A stretch of DNA of 47,190 bases from Pseudomonadota bacterium (GCA_017441205.1 JAFRYG010000109.1:1-47190); one strand, 5' to 3'. Positions 15,922-25,094 are shown, numbered from the stretch's first letter. The notes: generated by a model not told the origin, from the sequence alone. Numbers and translations: made by a program.

Positions 15922-17034
15922 ATGATTACTGGTGACAAAAGCAGCATGGTTGAATCAGATTTGGAAAATCTTCACATAAAAGACAGTGAGCATGAGGATT
16001 TGGTACAGGACGAGTCATCGTCATTGGCGGAGGCGGAGGAAGCCGGGGTGCCGAATTCCGACGGAGCATTTTATGAGGCTCCGACTGTCGAGATGCAGCC
16101 GAAGGAAGCCGGTTTAGTCTCCTATTTGCTAGGTTTTTTGTCACCGGGGACATTTCTGTCAGTTCAGGTTCGCACGATTCATGGCGTGAATCTTAATTTT
16201 GGTCTTTCGGTATTATTTTTGGCGATTCCCGTCATTTGCGTTCTGACGGGACTGTTTCCGGTTCCGTTGCTTTGCGTGCCCGTTATTCTTTTACTTTCGA
16301 TATGGGGTTACGGTATTGCGCGCACGATTCGTCATCCGGTGCGAGAACTCAGGCCGCTTGAATTCTGGGCTCAGGCAGGTCTTGCCTTTTTATCGTTCTG
16401 GCTTCCATTTTCTCTGAGTTTCTTTTTGAGTTCGAATTATGTGCTTCAGCGCACGTGGATGGGGAATGATACGATGTCGCCCGGAATGCACCGGGGAGAT
16501 ATCGTGCTTGTCGACAGACTGGCGTATCACATGGCGGAGCCTGAATACGGCGATTTGGTCATGGTTGAGGAGGAGGTTCGGACAAAGAATTCGCATACGA
16601 TTCGTGCATTTTTTGGCCGTGTGATTGCGATGCCCGGAGATTCCGTTCAGCTCAACGGCGTCCGTCCGAATGTGAATGGGAAGAATCTGACGCAGTACTA
16701 TCAGCGCAGTGATAACGATGTTTTCGATCGTCCTGTTGTGAACTACGAATTGCCGTATTCGCGCAAGGAACATGAAGATCCCGGGACGGAACCGTCGAAC
16801 TGGTATCCTGTTTTGGCAACGAATCAGCTTCTGTTTTCGCAGACCAATCAGGTTACGCTCGATGCTGAATATTACTATATTCTTGAGGATAATCGCGATT
16901 CAGGCAATGAGCGTGTACGGTCGAGCTATGGTTCGATCGTTCACAGAAGTGAAATAATTGGTCGTCCGCGATATGTGATTTATAATACCGAAAGTGAGCA
17001 GTCATTGTCGCGGTACGGGATTGCTCTGCGATAA
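15922..17034 (+). CDS. Signal peptidase I-like protein lacking the Ser/Lys dyad
   Basis: This 370-residue protein has an acidic cytoplasmic N-terminus (~85 residues), then three hydrophobic stretches (~95-170) and an S26 peptidase domain. Family boxes are easy to follow: NDTMSPGMHRGDIVLVDRLA (normally SM.PTL..GD), FFGRVIAMPGDSVQLNG (normally KR..G.PGD) and EDNRDSGNERVRSSYG (box E). The position of the nucleophile Ser is Thr184 and the position of the general-base Lys is Gly232. Both catalytic residues are therefore replaced, while the fold-defining motifs remain. It may be a pseudoenzyme or use other residues. No clear ribosome-binding site precedes the ATG. It is upstream of asd, separated by a hairpin cluster. 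Confidence 0.85.
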   Translation: MITGDKSSMVESDLENLHIKDSEHEDLVQDESSSLAEAEEAGVPNSDGAFYEAPTVEMQPKEAGLVSYLLGFLSPGTFLSVQVRTIHGVNLNFGLSVLFLAIPVICVLTGLFPVPLLCVPVILLLSIWGYGIARTIRHPVRELRPLEFWAQAGLAFLSFWLPFSLSFFLSSNYVLQRTWMGNDTMSPGMHRGDIVLVDRLAYHMAEPEYGDLVMVEEEVRTKNSHTIRAFFGRVIAMPGDSVQLNGVRPNVNGKNLTQYYQRSDNDVFDRPVVNYELPYSRKEHEDPGTEPSNWYPVLATNQLLFSQTNQVTLDAEYYYILEDNRDSGNERVRSSYGSIVHRSEIIGRPRYVIYNTESEQSLSRYGIALR

Positions 17035-17043
17035 TTTTTGGGG

Positions 17044-17111
17044 GGCGCGGCTATTGGCCCTGGGCCAATACGCCTGCGCTTCTGGCCTTTGCGCGGTGCG
17101 CATACGGCCAG
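17044..17111. repeat. Two family-A hairpins, reverse orientation
   Basis: TATTGGCC/GGCCAATA (17052-17070) and TTTGCGC/GCGCATA (17088-17104, one mismatch) with outer stem CTGGCC/GGCCAG. They lie between the S26-like gene and asd. Confidence 0.8.
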
Positions 17112-17215
17112 AATGAAAAAATGATTGCCATGTGGGAATTTGATTGCCATAAGGGCGCATTTAACATGGGGGGAACAGCTTGGGATGGCGTTGATGCAAT
17201 AGGGAAGGAAAGACT

Positions 17216-18253
17216 TTGATACAGAAAAAGATAGCACATAATCCGTTGGGCGCTCACGTTGCTGTCGTCGGAGCGACGGGTGCAGTGGGCCGCGAGATGC
17301 TGCATTGTCTTGAGGCGCTGAAGTTTCCGGTTCGAGAGATAGATCTGCTGGCTTCGAAGCGCAGTGCCGGACGCGTCGTGGATACGCCATGGGGCCGCAA
17401 GACGATTCAGACTGCTCAGGAGTTTGATTTTTGCGGCGTCGATATTGCTCTTTTCAGTGCCGGCAAAGATGTGAGTCTGGAACTTGCTTCGAGAGTAGTG
17501 GATGCCGGAGCGCTGATGATCGACAATACGTCTGCGTTTCGCCGCGACAGCCGCTGGCCGCTCATCGTTCCGGAGGTCAATGGTCATCTGATTGAGCTGA
17601 AATCCGGCATTATTGCCAATCCCAATTGTTCGACCATTCAGATGGTATTGGCCCTGAAGGCGCTTGATGATGCTGTCGGTATCGACGACGTTCGTGTCGT
17701 TACCTATCAGTCGTGCAGCGGAGCCGGGCAGAAGGGGATCGATGCGCTATTGGATGAAACGCGCATGGCGCTGGAAGGGAAGCGTTCAGCAACATCGAAA
17801 GTACATGCTCGCGGCATTGCCTTTGATGTCGTACCGCAGATCGGGGCATTGCTCGATAACGGGAATACGGAAGAAGAAGAAAAAATGATGTTTGAGACGC
17901 GCAAAATACTTCAGCGAGAGGATTTGCGTGTTTGTGCGACCTGCGTGCGAGTTCCGGTTGTCCGCAGTCACAGCGAAGTGGTGAGTCTTGTGACGAGAAA
18001 AGCGCTTTCGATTGAAGAAGCTCAGGCTATTCTGGATGATATGCCGGGGCTTCGAGTGACGGACATTCGTCAGCCGGGAGCATATCCGACGGCAACACAG
18101 GCCGAAAACCTGTTTGAGACACTTGTGGGAAGGGTTCGCAGAGATCCGGTTGACCCCAATGGTCTAATCTTTTGGATTGTCAGCGATAACCTGTTAAAAG
18201 GGGCCGCATTGAATGCAGTGCAGATAGCCTGTGCTGCATGGAACCAGGAATAA
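17216..18253 (+). CDS. asd: Aspartate-semialdehyde dehydrogenase
   Basis: This 345-residue NADPH-dependent enzyme converts aspartyl phosphate to aspartate semialdehyde, the branch point to lysine/diaminopimelate, threonine and methionine. Visible features are the Rossmann motif GATGAVG (19-25), catalytic Cys138 in NPNCSTIQM, the substrate region SCSGAGQKG, GIAFDVVPQIG, and CVRVPVVRSHSEVVS in the C-terminal domain. The frame begins with TTG preceded by GGAAGGAAAG. No better ATG is present, since the Rossmann motif begins soon after. The next gene begins 12 nt after the stop, so they are probably co-transcribed. Confidence 0.95.
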   Translation: MIQKKIAHNPLGAHVAVVGATGAVGREMLHCLEALKFPVREIDLLASKRSAGRVVDTPWGRKTIQTAQEFDFCGVDIALFSAGKDVSLELASRVVDAGALMIDNTSAFRRDSRWPLIVPEVNGHLIELKSGIIANPNCSTIQMVLALKALDDAVGIDDVRVVTYQSCSGAGQKGIDALLDETRMALEGKRSATSKVHARGIAFDVVPQIGALLDNGNTEEEEKMMFETRKILQREDLRVCATCVRVPVVRSHSEVVSLVTRKALSIEEAQAILDDMPGLRVTDIRQPGAYPTATQAENLFETLVGRVRRDPVDPNGLIFWIVSDNLLKGAALNAVQIACAAWNQE

Positions 18254-18265
18254 TGGTATTGAACG

Positions 18266-20182
18266 ATGAAAAATAGGTTATCGCGTATTTGTATAGCTCT
18301 GGCGATGTTAGCGGGGATCACGGTTCCGATGGAAGCATCGGCGTCCAGCGAAAATGACTGGAGTGTCTCGAATTCATTGACGACGACGAGTGCCGATACT
18401 GACACGAAGCTTGCGGTTAATGTGGGTCGCTGCAAAGAGCTGTTTGATTTGAGTTCTGGCGATGTGAGTTTTGTCTTTACGCTTGCAGCGGATGCCACGC
18501 TTTCACCGGATGCGGTATATTCCGTAAAATTTGCGAAGGGCAATGAGAGCTGTTCCAAGACGATCGAAAGCGTGCCGGAAGATTCCTGTGTGACGATATC
18601 AGAGAATCAGGCATTGACATCATCGGTTTCTCCGTTAGAGGTCAAACGAGCGGTAGGTACACTGAGTTCTGCGACGGATGCTGCGGGTTGTGAGGACTTA
18701 AAAGAAACGTCGTATGTGTATCTTATTGTGAGTGATCCGACGTCTGCAGGTATGGAGAACATCTATACTGTGACGTACACGCTGGATTTCCGCACATCGC
18801 GTCCGGCAGCTCCGACGGAGCTTTCTGCGGATGCCGGCGGTGAATCGATAAAGGTGTCGTGGTCATCATCGACGGATGCGGAATCCTACAAGGTGTATTA
18901 CGGAGAAGAAGGTGTTTCGATGTCTATAGGCGACAAGCCGGAGGATATATCCGGTGCTCACTCGGCGACTTCTTCGACGACTTCGATAACGATCAAGAAC
19001 AAAGTGAGTGCCGACAAGACTTATCTTGTGAGTGTCACTGCGGTCGATGGGTACGGCAATGAGAGTCTGCTGGGCGAAGTCGTGACGGTGGAAACTGTGG
19101 CATCGAAGGATTTCTGGGATTCCTATCGTGCTGAGAATGCCGACGTCGATGGCGGTTTTTGCTTTATTGCCACGGCAGCATATGGTTCGACGCAGGAACC
19201 GCATGTTCAGGTTTTGCGCAAATTCCGCGATAATGTGCTGATGCAGTCGGCTGCGGGTCAAAAATTTGTCGAGACCTACTATCGCCTGAGCCCGCCGCTT
19301 GCCTATTTTATTGGTCAGCATCCCGTTCTTCGTGCGATGACACGTACAGCATTATGGCCGTTGTACGGATTTGCGTACCTGCTGATGTACATGCCGGTGC
19401 TGTTATGGAGCATTCTTGGCCTGTTTGCTGTTGGTGTCGGTGGACTGGTTTATCGCAGAATGCGCCGTCGTCATCTTTCGAAAGTGGCGGCCCCGATTCT
19501 GGCAGCAGCGATAGCGGGTGGGACGTTTTTGATGGCTCCTGATGAGGCATTTGCGGAATCTCCGGTCGACATGATGGCCGAATTCAAGGCCGGCCCCTAT
19601 ACGCCGGATGAGCTTGGAAATGCTTTTAAAGCACATTTTTCGGACAAATCAGGCTTCATCGTCGAAGGTGAATACGATTGGCAGTTCTGGCGCGGGGTAG
19701 GGAGTCTTGGTCTCGGTTTCCATCTTGCATATGGCAATATCAAGGGAAGTTCCATCGAAGAAAGCGGTGAAGAGTCTCTGGATGGTACAGAACTTCATTG
19801 GCTTCCGCTTCGGCTGTCACTTGTGTACCGTTTTGACTATCTTTGGACGCGCTTTGAATTCCCTTTTACGATTTATGTCAAAGCCGGATTTGACTATTCG
19901 TTCTGGTGGGTTCGCGATGGTGCAGACAATATTGCCACGAGCGATGACGGCAAAAAAGGCTATGGCGGCACATTCGGATTTCATGTCGTTGCAGGTCTTG
20001 CATTCGTACTGGACTGGCTTGCACCGGATATGGAAAAGGCATTCGACGTAGAATGGGGCATCAATACTTCGTATATTTTTGCGGAGTATATGTACTGCCA
20101 GCTCGATAATTTTGGTGCAAAAGACGCATTTGATCTGACGGATAAGGCGACTTTTCATATTGGAATCGGGCTTGAGTTTTAG
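18266..20182 (+). CDS. FnIII / CFI-box anchor fused to outer-membrane beta-barrel
   Basis: This 638-residue composite protein starts with a signal peptide (to ~28), then a Ser/Asp/Thr-rich extracellular part. A fibronectin type III domain follows at ~185-280 (RPAAPTELSADAGGESIKVS, TYLVSVTAVDGYGNES). The CFI-box CFIATAAYGS starts at Cys299, followed by a membrane segment (~365-395) and an Arg cluster (YRRMRRRHLSK). That is the normal end of a CFI-box C-terminal anchor. Here the chain continues: a second signal-peptide-like stretch (VAAPILAAAIAGGTFLMAPD, then EAFA|ES at ~430) and a barrel of ~205 residues resembling the MXAN_2562 family (MAEFKAGPYTPDELGNAF, GFIVEGEYDWQFWRGVGSLG), ending in GIGLEF. 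It may be cut into two proteins after export. Confidence 0.8.
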   Translation: MKNRLSRICIALAMLAGITVPMEASASSENDWSVSNSLTTTSADTDTKLAVNVGRCKELFDLSSGDVSFVFTLAADATLSPDAVYSVKFAKGNESCSKTIESVPEDSCVTISENQALTSSVSPLEVKRAVGTLSSATDAAGCEDLKETSYVYLIVSDPTSAGMENIYTVTYTLDFRTSRPAAPTELSADAGGESIKVSWSSSTDAESYKVYYGEEGVSMSIGDKPEDISGAHSATSSTTSITIKNKVSADKTYLVSVTAVDGYGNESLLGEVVTVETVASKDFWDSYRAENADVDGGFCFIATAAYGSTQEPHVQVLRKFRDNVLMQSAAGQKFVETYYRLSPPLAYFIGQHPVLRAMTRTALWPLYGFAYLLMYMPVLLWSILGLFAVGVGGLVYRRMRRRHLSKVAAPILAAAIAGGTFLMAPDEAFAESPVDMMAEFKAGPYTPDELGNAFKAHFSDKSGFIVEGEYDWQFWRGVGSLGLGFHLAYGNIKGSSIEESGEESLDGTELHWLPLRLSLVYRFDYLWTRFEFPFTIYVKAGFDYSFWWVRDGADNIATSDDGKKGYGGTFGFHVVAGLAFVLDWLAPDMEKAFDVEWGINTSYIFAEYMYCQLDNFGAKDAFDLTDKATFHIGIGLEF

Positions 20183-20387
20183 CATTCGTAAAGAAGTGGG
20201 TGGCGTTTTTTTTTGAGGAGGCTGCGCGTCTTTTGTTCTGTAAAAGCGCGTAAAAAATGGACATGGGGGCAGATTGTGGCAAACGAGCATGCGGATAAGA
20301 GGGTGCATAACTTGACGTCATGTGGTTCGAGTGCTAGATTACAGCCCGTCTGTATAGCGGGATATGCCGTTTGACTTTAGGATTAAT

Positions 20388-21260
20388 ATGGAAAAAAAGA
20401 CCATTATGATGAAAAAATTCGTTTTGATGTTTGCTGCCGCGCTGGCAGTTTTCTTTGTTACGAGCACCAATGCTTTCGCTGGCGGAAATGATTTTAAACT
20501 TGCAAGATTCTGTAATGGCAATACTGGTTGTACAAGTGAGCAGTCTGTAAGTGATTTTAAGACGTTTTCAAAAGCCTATTCGTCGATTTTGGCTCCGATG
20601 CATTTTCAACCGGCCAGAACTCTTGGTGAAGAGGGATTTGAGATTGGTGTTGAGTCGAAGATGAGTTTTTCGACGGAAGATAACTCCAGTTGGAAGGCTA
20701 CCAATAAGAATGAAGGCAAAGACCCTGATAAAGACGGCAAATATGCTGCTCCTGATTTGTTTGCGACTCTCCAGCTCCACATGCGCAAAGGTCTTCCCTT
20801 CAGTCTTGAAGTTGAAGGCGTATTTAACTGGCTCGCCGATTCAGAAATCTTTTACGTGGGTGCCGGCCTGAAATGGGCCATTACGGAAGGCTGGTGGTTC
20901 CTGCCTGATTTGAGCGTTCGTGCACATGCGGGTACGATCGTCGGTGCTGCCGAACTTAGTCTTATCAATGTCAATATGGACATTGCCCTCTCCTATACGT
21001 GGGGACTTGGTGGTATCGTTGCGATTACGCCATACGCAGGCTACAGTCTGCTGACTTCGTGGGCTTCGAGCCGTCCGCTCGTCATTGCTTCTGCCAACGG
21101 ATCCACCTCGTTTGAATCTGTGTTCAATCGCGTGAACAACCATCTTTCGCGCGGTTTTGTGGGCCTCGAACTCAGAGGTGATCATTTCGTCTTTGATGTT
21201 GAAGGTGAATTTGGCAAACAGGTTATGAGCCTTGGACTTAAGATTGGTACATTCTTCTAA
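20388..21260 (+). CDS. Outer-membrane beta-barrel protein
   Basis: This 290-residue protein starts at the ATG at 20388, preceded by AGGA. It has a long signal peptide (MEKKTIMMKKFVLMF then AAALAVFFVTSTNAFA). An alternative start is the ATG inside (MKKFVLMF). After a linker, alternating strands follow (GFEIGVESKMSFSTEDNSSW, PFSLEVEGVFNWLADSEIFY, SLINVNMDIALSYTWGLGGI, HFVFDVEGEFGKQVMSLGLK). The chain ends in Phe (IGTFF), as outer-membrane barrels do for Bam recognition. The style is like the barrel in the preceding gene, so they may be related parts of one envelope system. A strong terminator follows. Confidence 0.8.
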   Translation: MEKKTIMMKKFVLMFAAALAVFFVTSTNAFAGGNDFKLARFCNGNTGCTSEQSVSDFKTFSKAYSSILAPMHFQPARTLGEEGFEIGVESKMSFSTEDNSSWKATNKNEGKDPDKDGKYAAPDLFATLQLHMRKGLPFSLEVEGVFNWLADSEIFYVGAGLKWAITEGWWFLPDLSVRAHAGTIVGAAELSLINVNMDIALSYTWGLGGIVAITPYAGYSLLTSWASSRPLVIASANGSTSFESVFNRVNNHLSRGFVGLELRGDHFVFDVEGEFGKQVMSLGLKIGTFF

Positions 21261-21287
21261 TCTGTCAAATGTTCCGCTGATTTGGAC

Positions 21288-21320
21288 GCGCACCCGGAGA
21301 GGGTGCGCTTTTTTTGTTTT
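21288..21320 (+). terminator. Rho-independent terminator
   Basis: GCGCACCC (21288-21295) pairs with GGGTGCGC (21301-21308), followed by TTTTTTTGTTTTT. It is placed 28 nt after the beta-barrel gene. Confidence 0.9.
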
Positions 21321-21344
21321 TGCGGACTTTTGGCAGGATGGGGC

Positions 21345-21400
21345 GCGGCGTATGAAATAGACGCGCCGGGCGGGCGTATTGAGGCGAAGCCGAAATAGCC
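21345..21400. repeat. Degenerate family-A hairpins
   Basis: GGCGCGGCGTAT-GAA-ATAGACGCGCC keeps the frame with only a 3-bp inner stem. A following GGGCGTATTGAGGCG...AAATAGCC copy has lost perfect pairing. They look like decayed members of the family. Confidence 0.5.
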
Positions 21401-21460
21401 TGCCTCACCCAATAAAAATTAGTGTTAAACTTTGAGTTTTCGGCACCAGGCGGCTGTGTG

Positions 21461-21514
21461 CTAAAAAAAATCGTACATCAAAGTGAAACAAATGCGTTCT
21501 CAACGGCATCATTG
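21461..21514. repeat. Dispersed ~50-nt element, copy 1
   Basis: CTAAAAAAAATCGTACATCA, AAGTGAAACAAAT and CGGCATCAT occur in the same order and spacing at 28538-28587, with a few base changes and small indels. It is within a 21321-21930 stretch with no visible gene. That stretch otherwise holds a GC-rich region and a CGACG/CGTCG hairpin near 21699. Confidence 0.6.
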
Positions 21515-21930
21515 GATCGAAGGAATGATCCTTCCTGTTTGTGAGGTGCCGTATGTTTTTATCCGGATTTGTCTAATGACATGCTCCCCAATATAATGCA
21601 CGAATGACCGAGGGGCGGTGTACATCATTATCGAATCCGGACGCGGCAGATGATGATGGCGTGTCGTGCATGCCAGGCACATTGGTATCCTTTTTTTTAC
21701 GACGCCTTTCGTCGGAAAGGGGGTAGTGTGCCAAGACCGTGCGTATTTGGGGTTGGACGGCGAGTCGGCGGGCGGGAAGGGAGAGAGCGGGAACCCTTGT
21801 GGTTAGCCGGGAGTTTGCGGTTGATGTAAGTTTTGGTGATACATGTGGCTGCATGTAACAAAAGCAGCATGAATCGTTTGTTAACCCATTCCCGAATTCA
21901 GCGGCGATTGCTGAGTAAACAGAAAAAGCT

Positions 21931-23187
21931 CTAAAGTGTGCTCAGTATCTGACGTTCCTGTTCGGAGAGCTGAGGGAGTACGGACATGCGTTGAGCGAAT
22001 TCGTGACGGATGCGTTCGGATTCCTGTGAAAGTACTGCGTTTTGCAGCCATTGGAGGACTTCGGGGGCGATGGCAGGCTGATTCGGATCTGAGCCATAGA
22101 TGCTGTGTTCAATGAGGAGCAGAGCCATTTCGAAGTCATCCGGATGGGAGGCGGAGATTTGGAGCCAGGGCAGGCAGGCGCTGACCAACTGAGAAGTGAC
22201 ATCGGGGACGAGCATTGACATTCTGCAGACTTTGATTTGCAGGATGCGACGAAAATCGGCGACGTTGATGGGCCATCCCTTTTGTGGAGCGATGGCTTCG
22301 ACGATTGCAGTCAGACGTTCGCCGCTCATGGTTTCGGTATGTGAAACGATGTAGCTGAGGAGGATTGCGGATTGTCGGCTCAGCAGCCAGAAATTGGCTT
22401 TGTCACTTTTGTTCAGCGCGTTGAGTGTTGTAATTTCGGCCTGTCTGAATTTGTTGAACATGATTTCGGTATAGGCTTCGATGGCATTGCCGTAAATCAC
22501 GCCTTCGGAAGAGCTGTCGTCGAGCGAGCTTCGAAATGTACGTGCGATGAATGCATTGTGGTCAGAGAGCATTGCAGCGATGGAACGAAGCCATTCGGCG
22601 AGTGTTTGTGAATGATAGATATTTGAGGCAGGTGTATCGATTTTTTGTGCGCAAGCCAGGAGGTAATTTTCTTCGACCTGCAGGGGCAGCTGCGTGCCGG
22701 CAGCGAATAAATCGGGAAAAACAGAGAAGCACAAGGGATCTTCTGGGGAGGATTCGGCGAGTATTCGGTTTCGGAATTCGATTTCGGATTCGTCTGATTG
22801 TGGTGTGATGAGTCGCTGCTGCCAGGCTGTTATTTGCTGTTCGAGGGAATTTTCTGGTAATTGCGTGTCAATATCATGACATAAAAGTGGTTGAAAGCTA
22901 ACGAGGTTACCTGCGAAATCGTAGTGGGTCCTGGGTTCTAGGCAGAGCTGTGATTTGCCATCATAGGTATGGATTTGGTTGAATATGCGGTTATTATTAT
23001 GTTTTGCAATGGTGATGGAATATTCTGGGATGGACTGCTGAATGCGTTCTGCAGCCTGCTGCCAGTCCTGGATGTTATCTGAGGTTTCGATGGTAATGGA
23101 CACGGGCGTGTGCACGGGAGTTTGTGGAGAAGCAGCACAGGCGCAGAGTAATCCGAATGAAATAAACCAGGGCGCAAGATGTTTCAT
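21931..23187 (-). CDS. Putative lipoprotein, mostly alpha-helical, unknown function
   Basis: This 418-residue protein has a type II signal peptide ending GLLCAC. The N-terminal part has strands (VSITIETSDNIQDWQQAAER, YSITIAKHNNNRIFNQIHTY). The remaining ~300 residues are helical, rich in Gln/Ser/Ala/Leu, with segments such as FRNRILAESSPEDPLCFSVF, NYLLACAQKIDTPASNIYHS and LLIEHSIYGSDPNQPAIAPE. Six or more Cys are spread through the chain, fitting an exported protein with disulfides. No family is recognised. It is divergent from the acyl-CoA-synthetase-like gene and shares its upstream region of ~150 nt. Confidence 0.75.
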   Translation of the reverse strand: MKHLAPWFISFGLLCACAASPQTPVHTPVSITIETSDNIQDWQQAAERIQQSIPEYSITIAKHNNNRIFNQIHTYDGKSQLCLEPRTHYDFAGNLVSFQPLLCHDIDTQLPENSLEQQITAWQQRLITPQSDESEIEFRNRILAESSPEDPLCFSVFPDLFAAGTQLPLQVEENYLLACAQKIDTPASNIYHSQTLAEWLRSIAAMLSDHNAFIARTFRSSLDDSSSEGVIYGNAIEAYTEIMFNKFRQAEITTLNALNKSDKANFWLLSRQSAILLSYIVSHTETMSGERLTAIVEAIAPQKGWPINVADFRRILQIKVCRMSMLVPDVTSQLVSACLPWLQISASHPDDFEMALLLIEHSIYGSDPNQPAIAPEVLQWLQNAVLSQESERIRHEFAQRMSVLPQLSEQERQILSTL

Positions 23188-23346
23188 TTTATTTTATGTT
23201 ATGGTGTTGTGAAAAATGACCGCGTTACGCGGCATGCTAGCTTTAACCATTATTGCCTGAATGTGGCAACAGGGGAATTGAGTACATTGCTTTAAATAAA
23301 GATGATATAGAGATATCTGAGATTTGCGGATGTGGGAGATTTGGGG

Positions 23347-25086
23347 ATGAAAGCGAAAAAAAAACACGATGTATTGATACAGCGTTCGTGGATGGTGAGT
23401 GCACTGGAGCGTCTTCTGAATCAGGCACCGGAGCATCCGCTGGTGATCGAGTATGGTGAGTCTGTCATTTCGCGGACGCGGAGGCAGTTTTTTGAGTTAT
23501 CCCAGAATCTGGCTTGTTTTTTGTCTCAGCGAGGTGTGAGGCGTGGTTCTCGGGTGATTGTCGATATTGACATGCGAATGCACTGGGAAACGCTGGTGAC
23601 GTGGCTTGCATGTCAGATGTTGTCGGCAAGTGCGTTTTTTTGGCCGCCGGACATGCGATTTCGTCATGCCAGAAAAGAGACGGTGAGTGCGGACGAGATG
23701 AATGGGGGCCCTGCGATAGTGATTACCGGATCGCCGGAGAGGGCAAAACGTTGGCTTGAAGATGATGAGGAACGCGGCGTCGAGCATCGTTTAATTATCT
23801 ATCTGTCTCATCCGGATGTTAAGAGTGCGGAAGTGACTTTTAAGGGGAAGACGCCAGCGAATCTGGTTTCGTTTGAGCGTGCGGTGAGTGCGGATGAATC
23901 CCAGTTCAACATCATGCTCGTGGGGGAGGAAGCGGCACTTGTTTATACGCAGGGATCACATCAGGAGGCGCGATTGGTTTCTCTTTCGTATGCGCATCTG
24001 ATGGCTCAGGCTGAAGATATTCGTTCGCATGTGAAACTGGATAATCAGGCGCGCGTTTTTATCGATCTGACATCGCCGCACACGGTTTGTCTCGTGTTGT
24101 TTGCGGCATGTCTGCAGTGCGGTGCGACATTGGTTTGTCGATCGCGGAATTGGGATGTTGGTGAGATTCTGCGTACAGGCGGGGTGAGTCATGCCTTTTT
24201 GCTGCCGCGTACACTGGAGAAACTGTCAAAAGAAATCGTCAGTCCGGAAGATGCAAACGGAGCGGTTCAAAAATGGCGCCGTCTCTGTTTGAGGTTTGGC
24301 AAATACAGGATTCGCAATGCCCAATCGTCTCTGAACTGGATGATTGATTCTGTATGTGTTGAACCTACGAGGAAAAAACTATTTCCCCATATCCAGTCCA
24401 TTATCTCGTATGGCAATCATTTTGATTCCAAGGTGGGGGAACTTTTTTCGTTTTTGAATGTTCCCGTTATGAATGCCTATACTGTCAGTGAGATAGGTTT
24501 TGTGCATCTTCATACATTTATGGGCAGCGGAGGTTATCTTAAGAGCATCGAACCGAGGGTGAAGAACGGGGTTTTGTCAGTCAAGGCGAATCGAGCGGGG
24601 ACGTCCTATATCTGTACGGATGATTTGATTTTTGAAGACAGCCGATGTGGTCTGTGTACGCATCGGAATCTGTTGCTTCATCTGAATACCGGCATTACGG
24701 TGGACGTATCTCCGATGCGCGATATATTGCGTCGCGAGCCATTGATCGATGAGGTATTCATTTTTGGGGAGGACAGACCGTTTTTGACGGCATTAATATA
24801 TTTGAATCGTTCGGTGCTTAAGTCCTGGAGTATGGAGCAGGGAATTGAGGCTGAAAGTTTTGAATCGATGAGTCAGAATCCCAAGTTGTACCGCCATATT
24901 CGCGAAATTGTGGATGCCTGTAATCTGTTGCGTACATCGGACGAAGCGATTCAAAAGATAGCCATACTGACGCGCCCGATCGATGAAGATCCGCGCATAT
25001 TGACGCCCTGCAGTCTGACGCGCAGGACGGATGTGGAACACCGTTATATGCGGATACTGAACTCTTTTTATTCAGAGAGCTTTTGA
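23347..25086 (+). CDS. Degenerate ANL-superfamily (acyl-CoA synthetase-like) protein
   Basis: This 579-residue protein with the length and order of a long-chain acyl-CoA synthetase starts at the ATG at 23347 (GGGAG upstream). An in-frame GTG 15 nt earlier lacks a site. The core motifs have drifted. The ATP loop that should read TSGTTGxPKG is TQGSHQEARLVS (about residue 202). The YGxTE motif is AYTVSEIG. TGD is CTDD. The C-terminal PTxKxKR motif is TPCSLTRRTDVEHRY, with the usual catalytic Lys gone. The C-terminal domain FLTALIYLNRSVLKSWSMEQ and the end YMRILNSFY are typical of FAA1-like proteins. It is probably a cytosolic or membrane-associated homologue with reduced or changed activity. Confidence 0.75.
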   Translation: MKAKKKHDVLIQRSWMVSALERLLNQAPEHPLVIEYGESVISRTRRQFFELSQNLACFLSQRGVRRGSRVIVDIDMRMHWETLVTWLACQMLSASAFFWPPDMRFRHARKETVSADEMNGGPAIVITGSPERAKRWLEDDEERGVEHRLIIYLSHPDVKSAEVTFKGKTPANLVSFERAVSADESQFNIMLVGEEAALVYTQGSHQEARLVSLSYAHLMAQAEDIRSHVKLDNQARVFIDLTSPHTVCLVLFAACLQCGATLVCRSRNWDVGEILRTGGVSHAFLLPRTLEKLSKEIVSPEDANGAVQKWRRLCLRFGKYRIRNAQSSLNWMIDSVCVEPTRKKLFPHIQSIISYGNHFDSKVGELFSFLNVPVMNAYTVSEIGFVHLHTFMGSGGYLKSIEPRVKNGVLSVKANRAGTSYICTDDLIFEDSRCGLCTHRNLLLHLNTGITVDVSPMRDILRREPLIDEVFIFGEDRPFLTALIYLNRSVLKSWSMEQGIEAESFESMSQNPKLYRHIREIVDACNLLRTSDEAIQKIAILTRPIDEDPRILTPCSLTRRTDVEHRYMRILNSFYSESF

Positions 25087-25094
25087 TTTTTTTA

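Noticed and set aside
21573..21854. 93-codon minus-strand ORF in the gene-free stretch
   Set aside because: Pro/Ser/Arg-rich low-complexity translation, no ribosome-binding site, no resemblance to a protein family.
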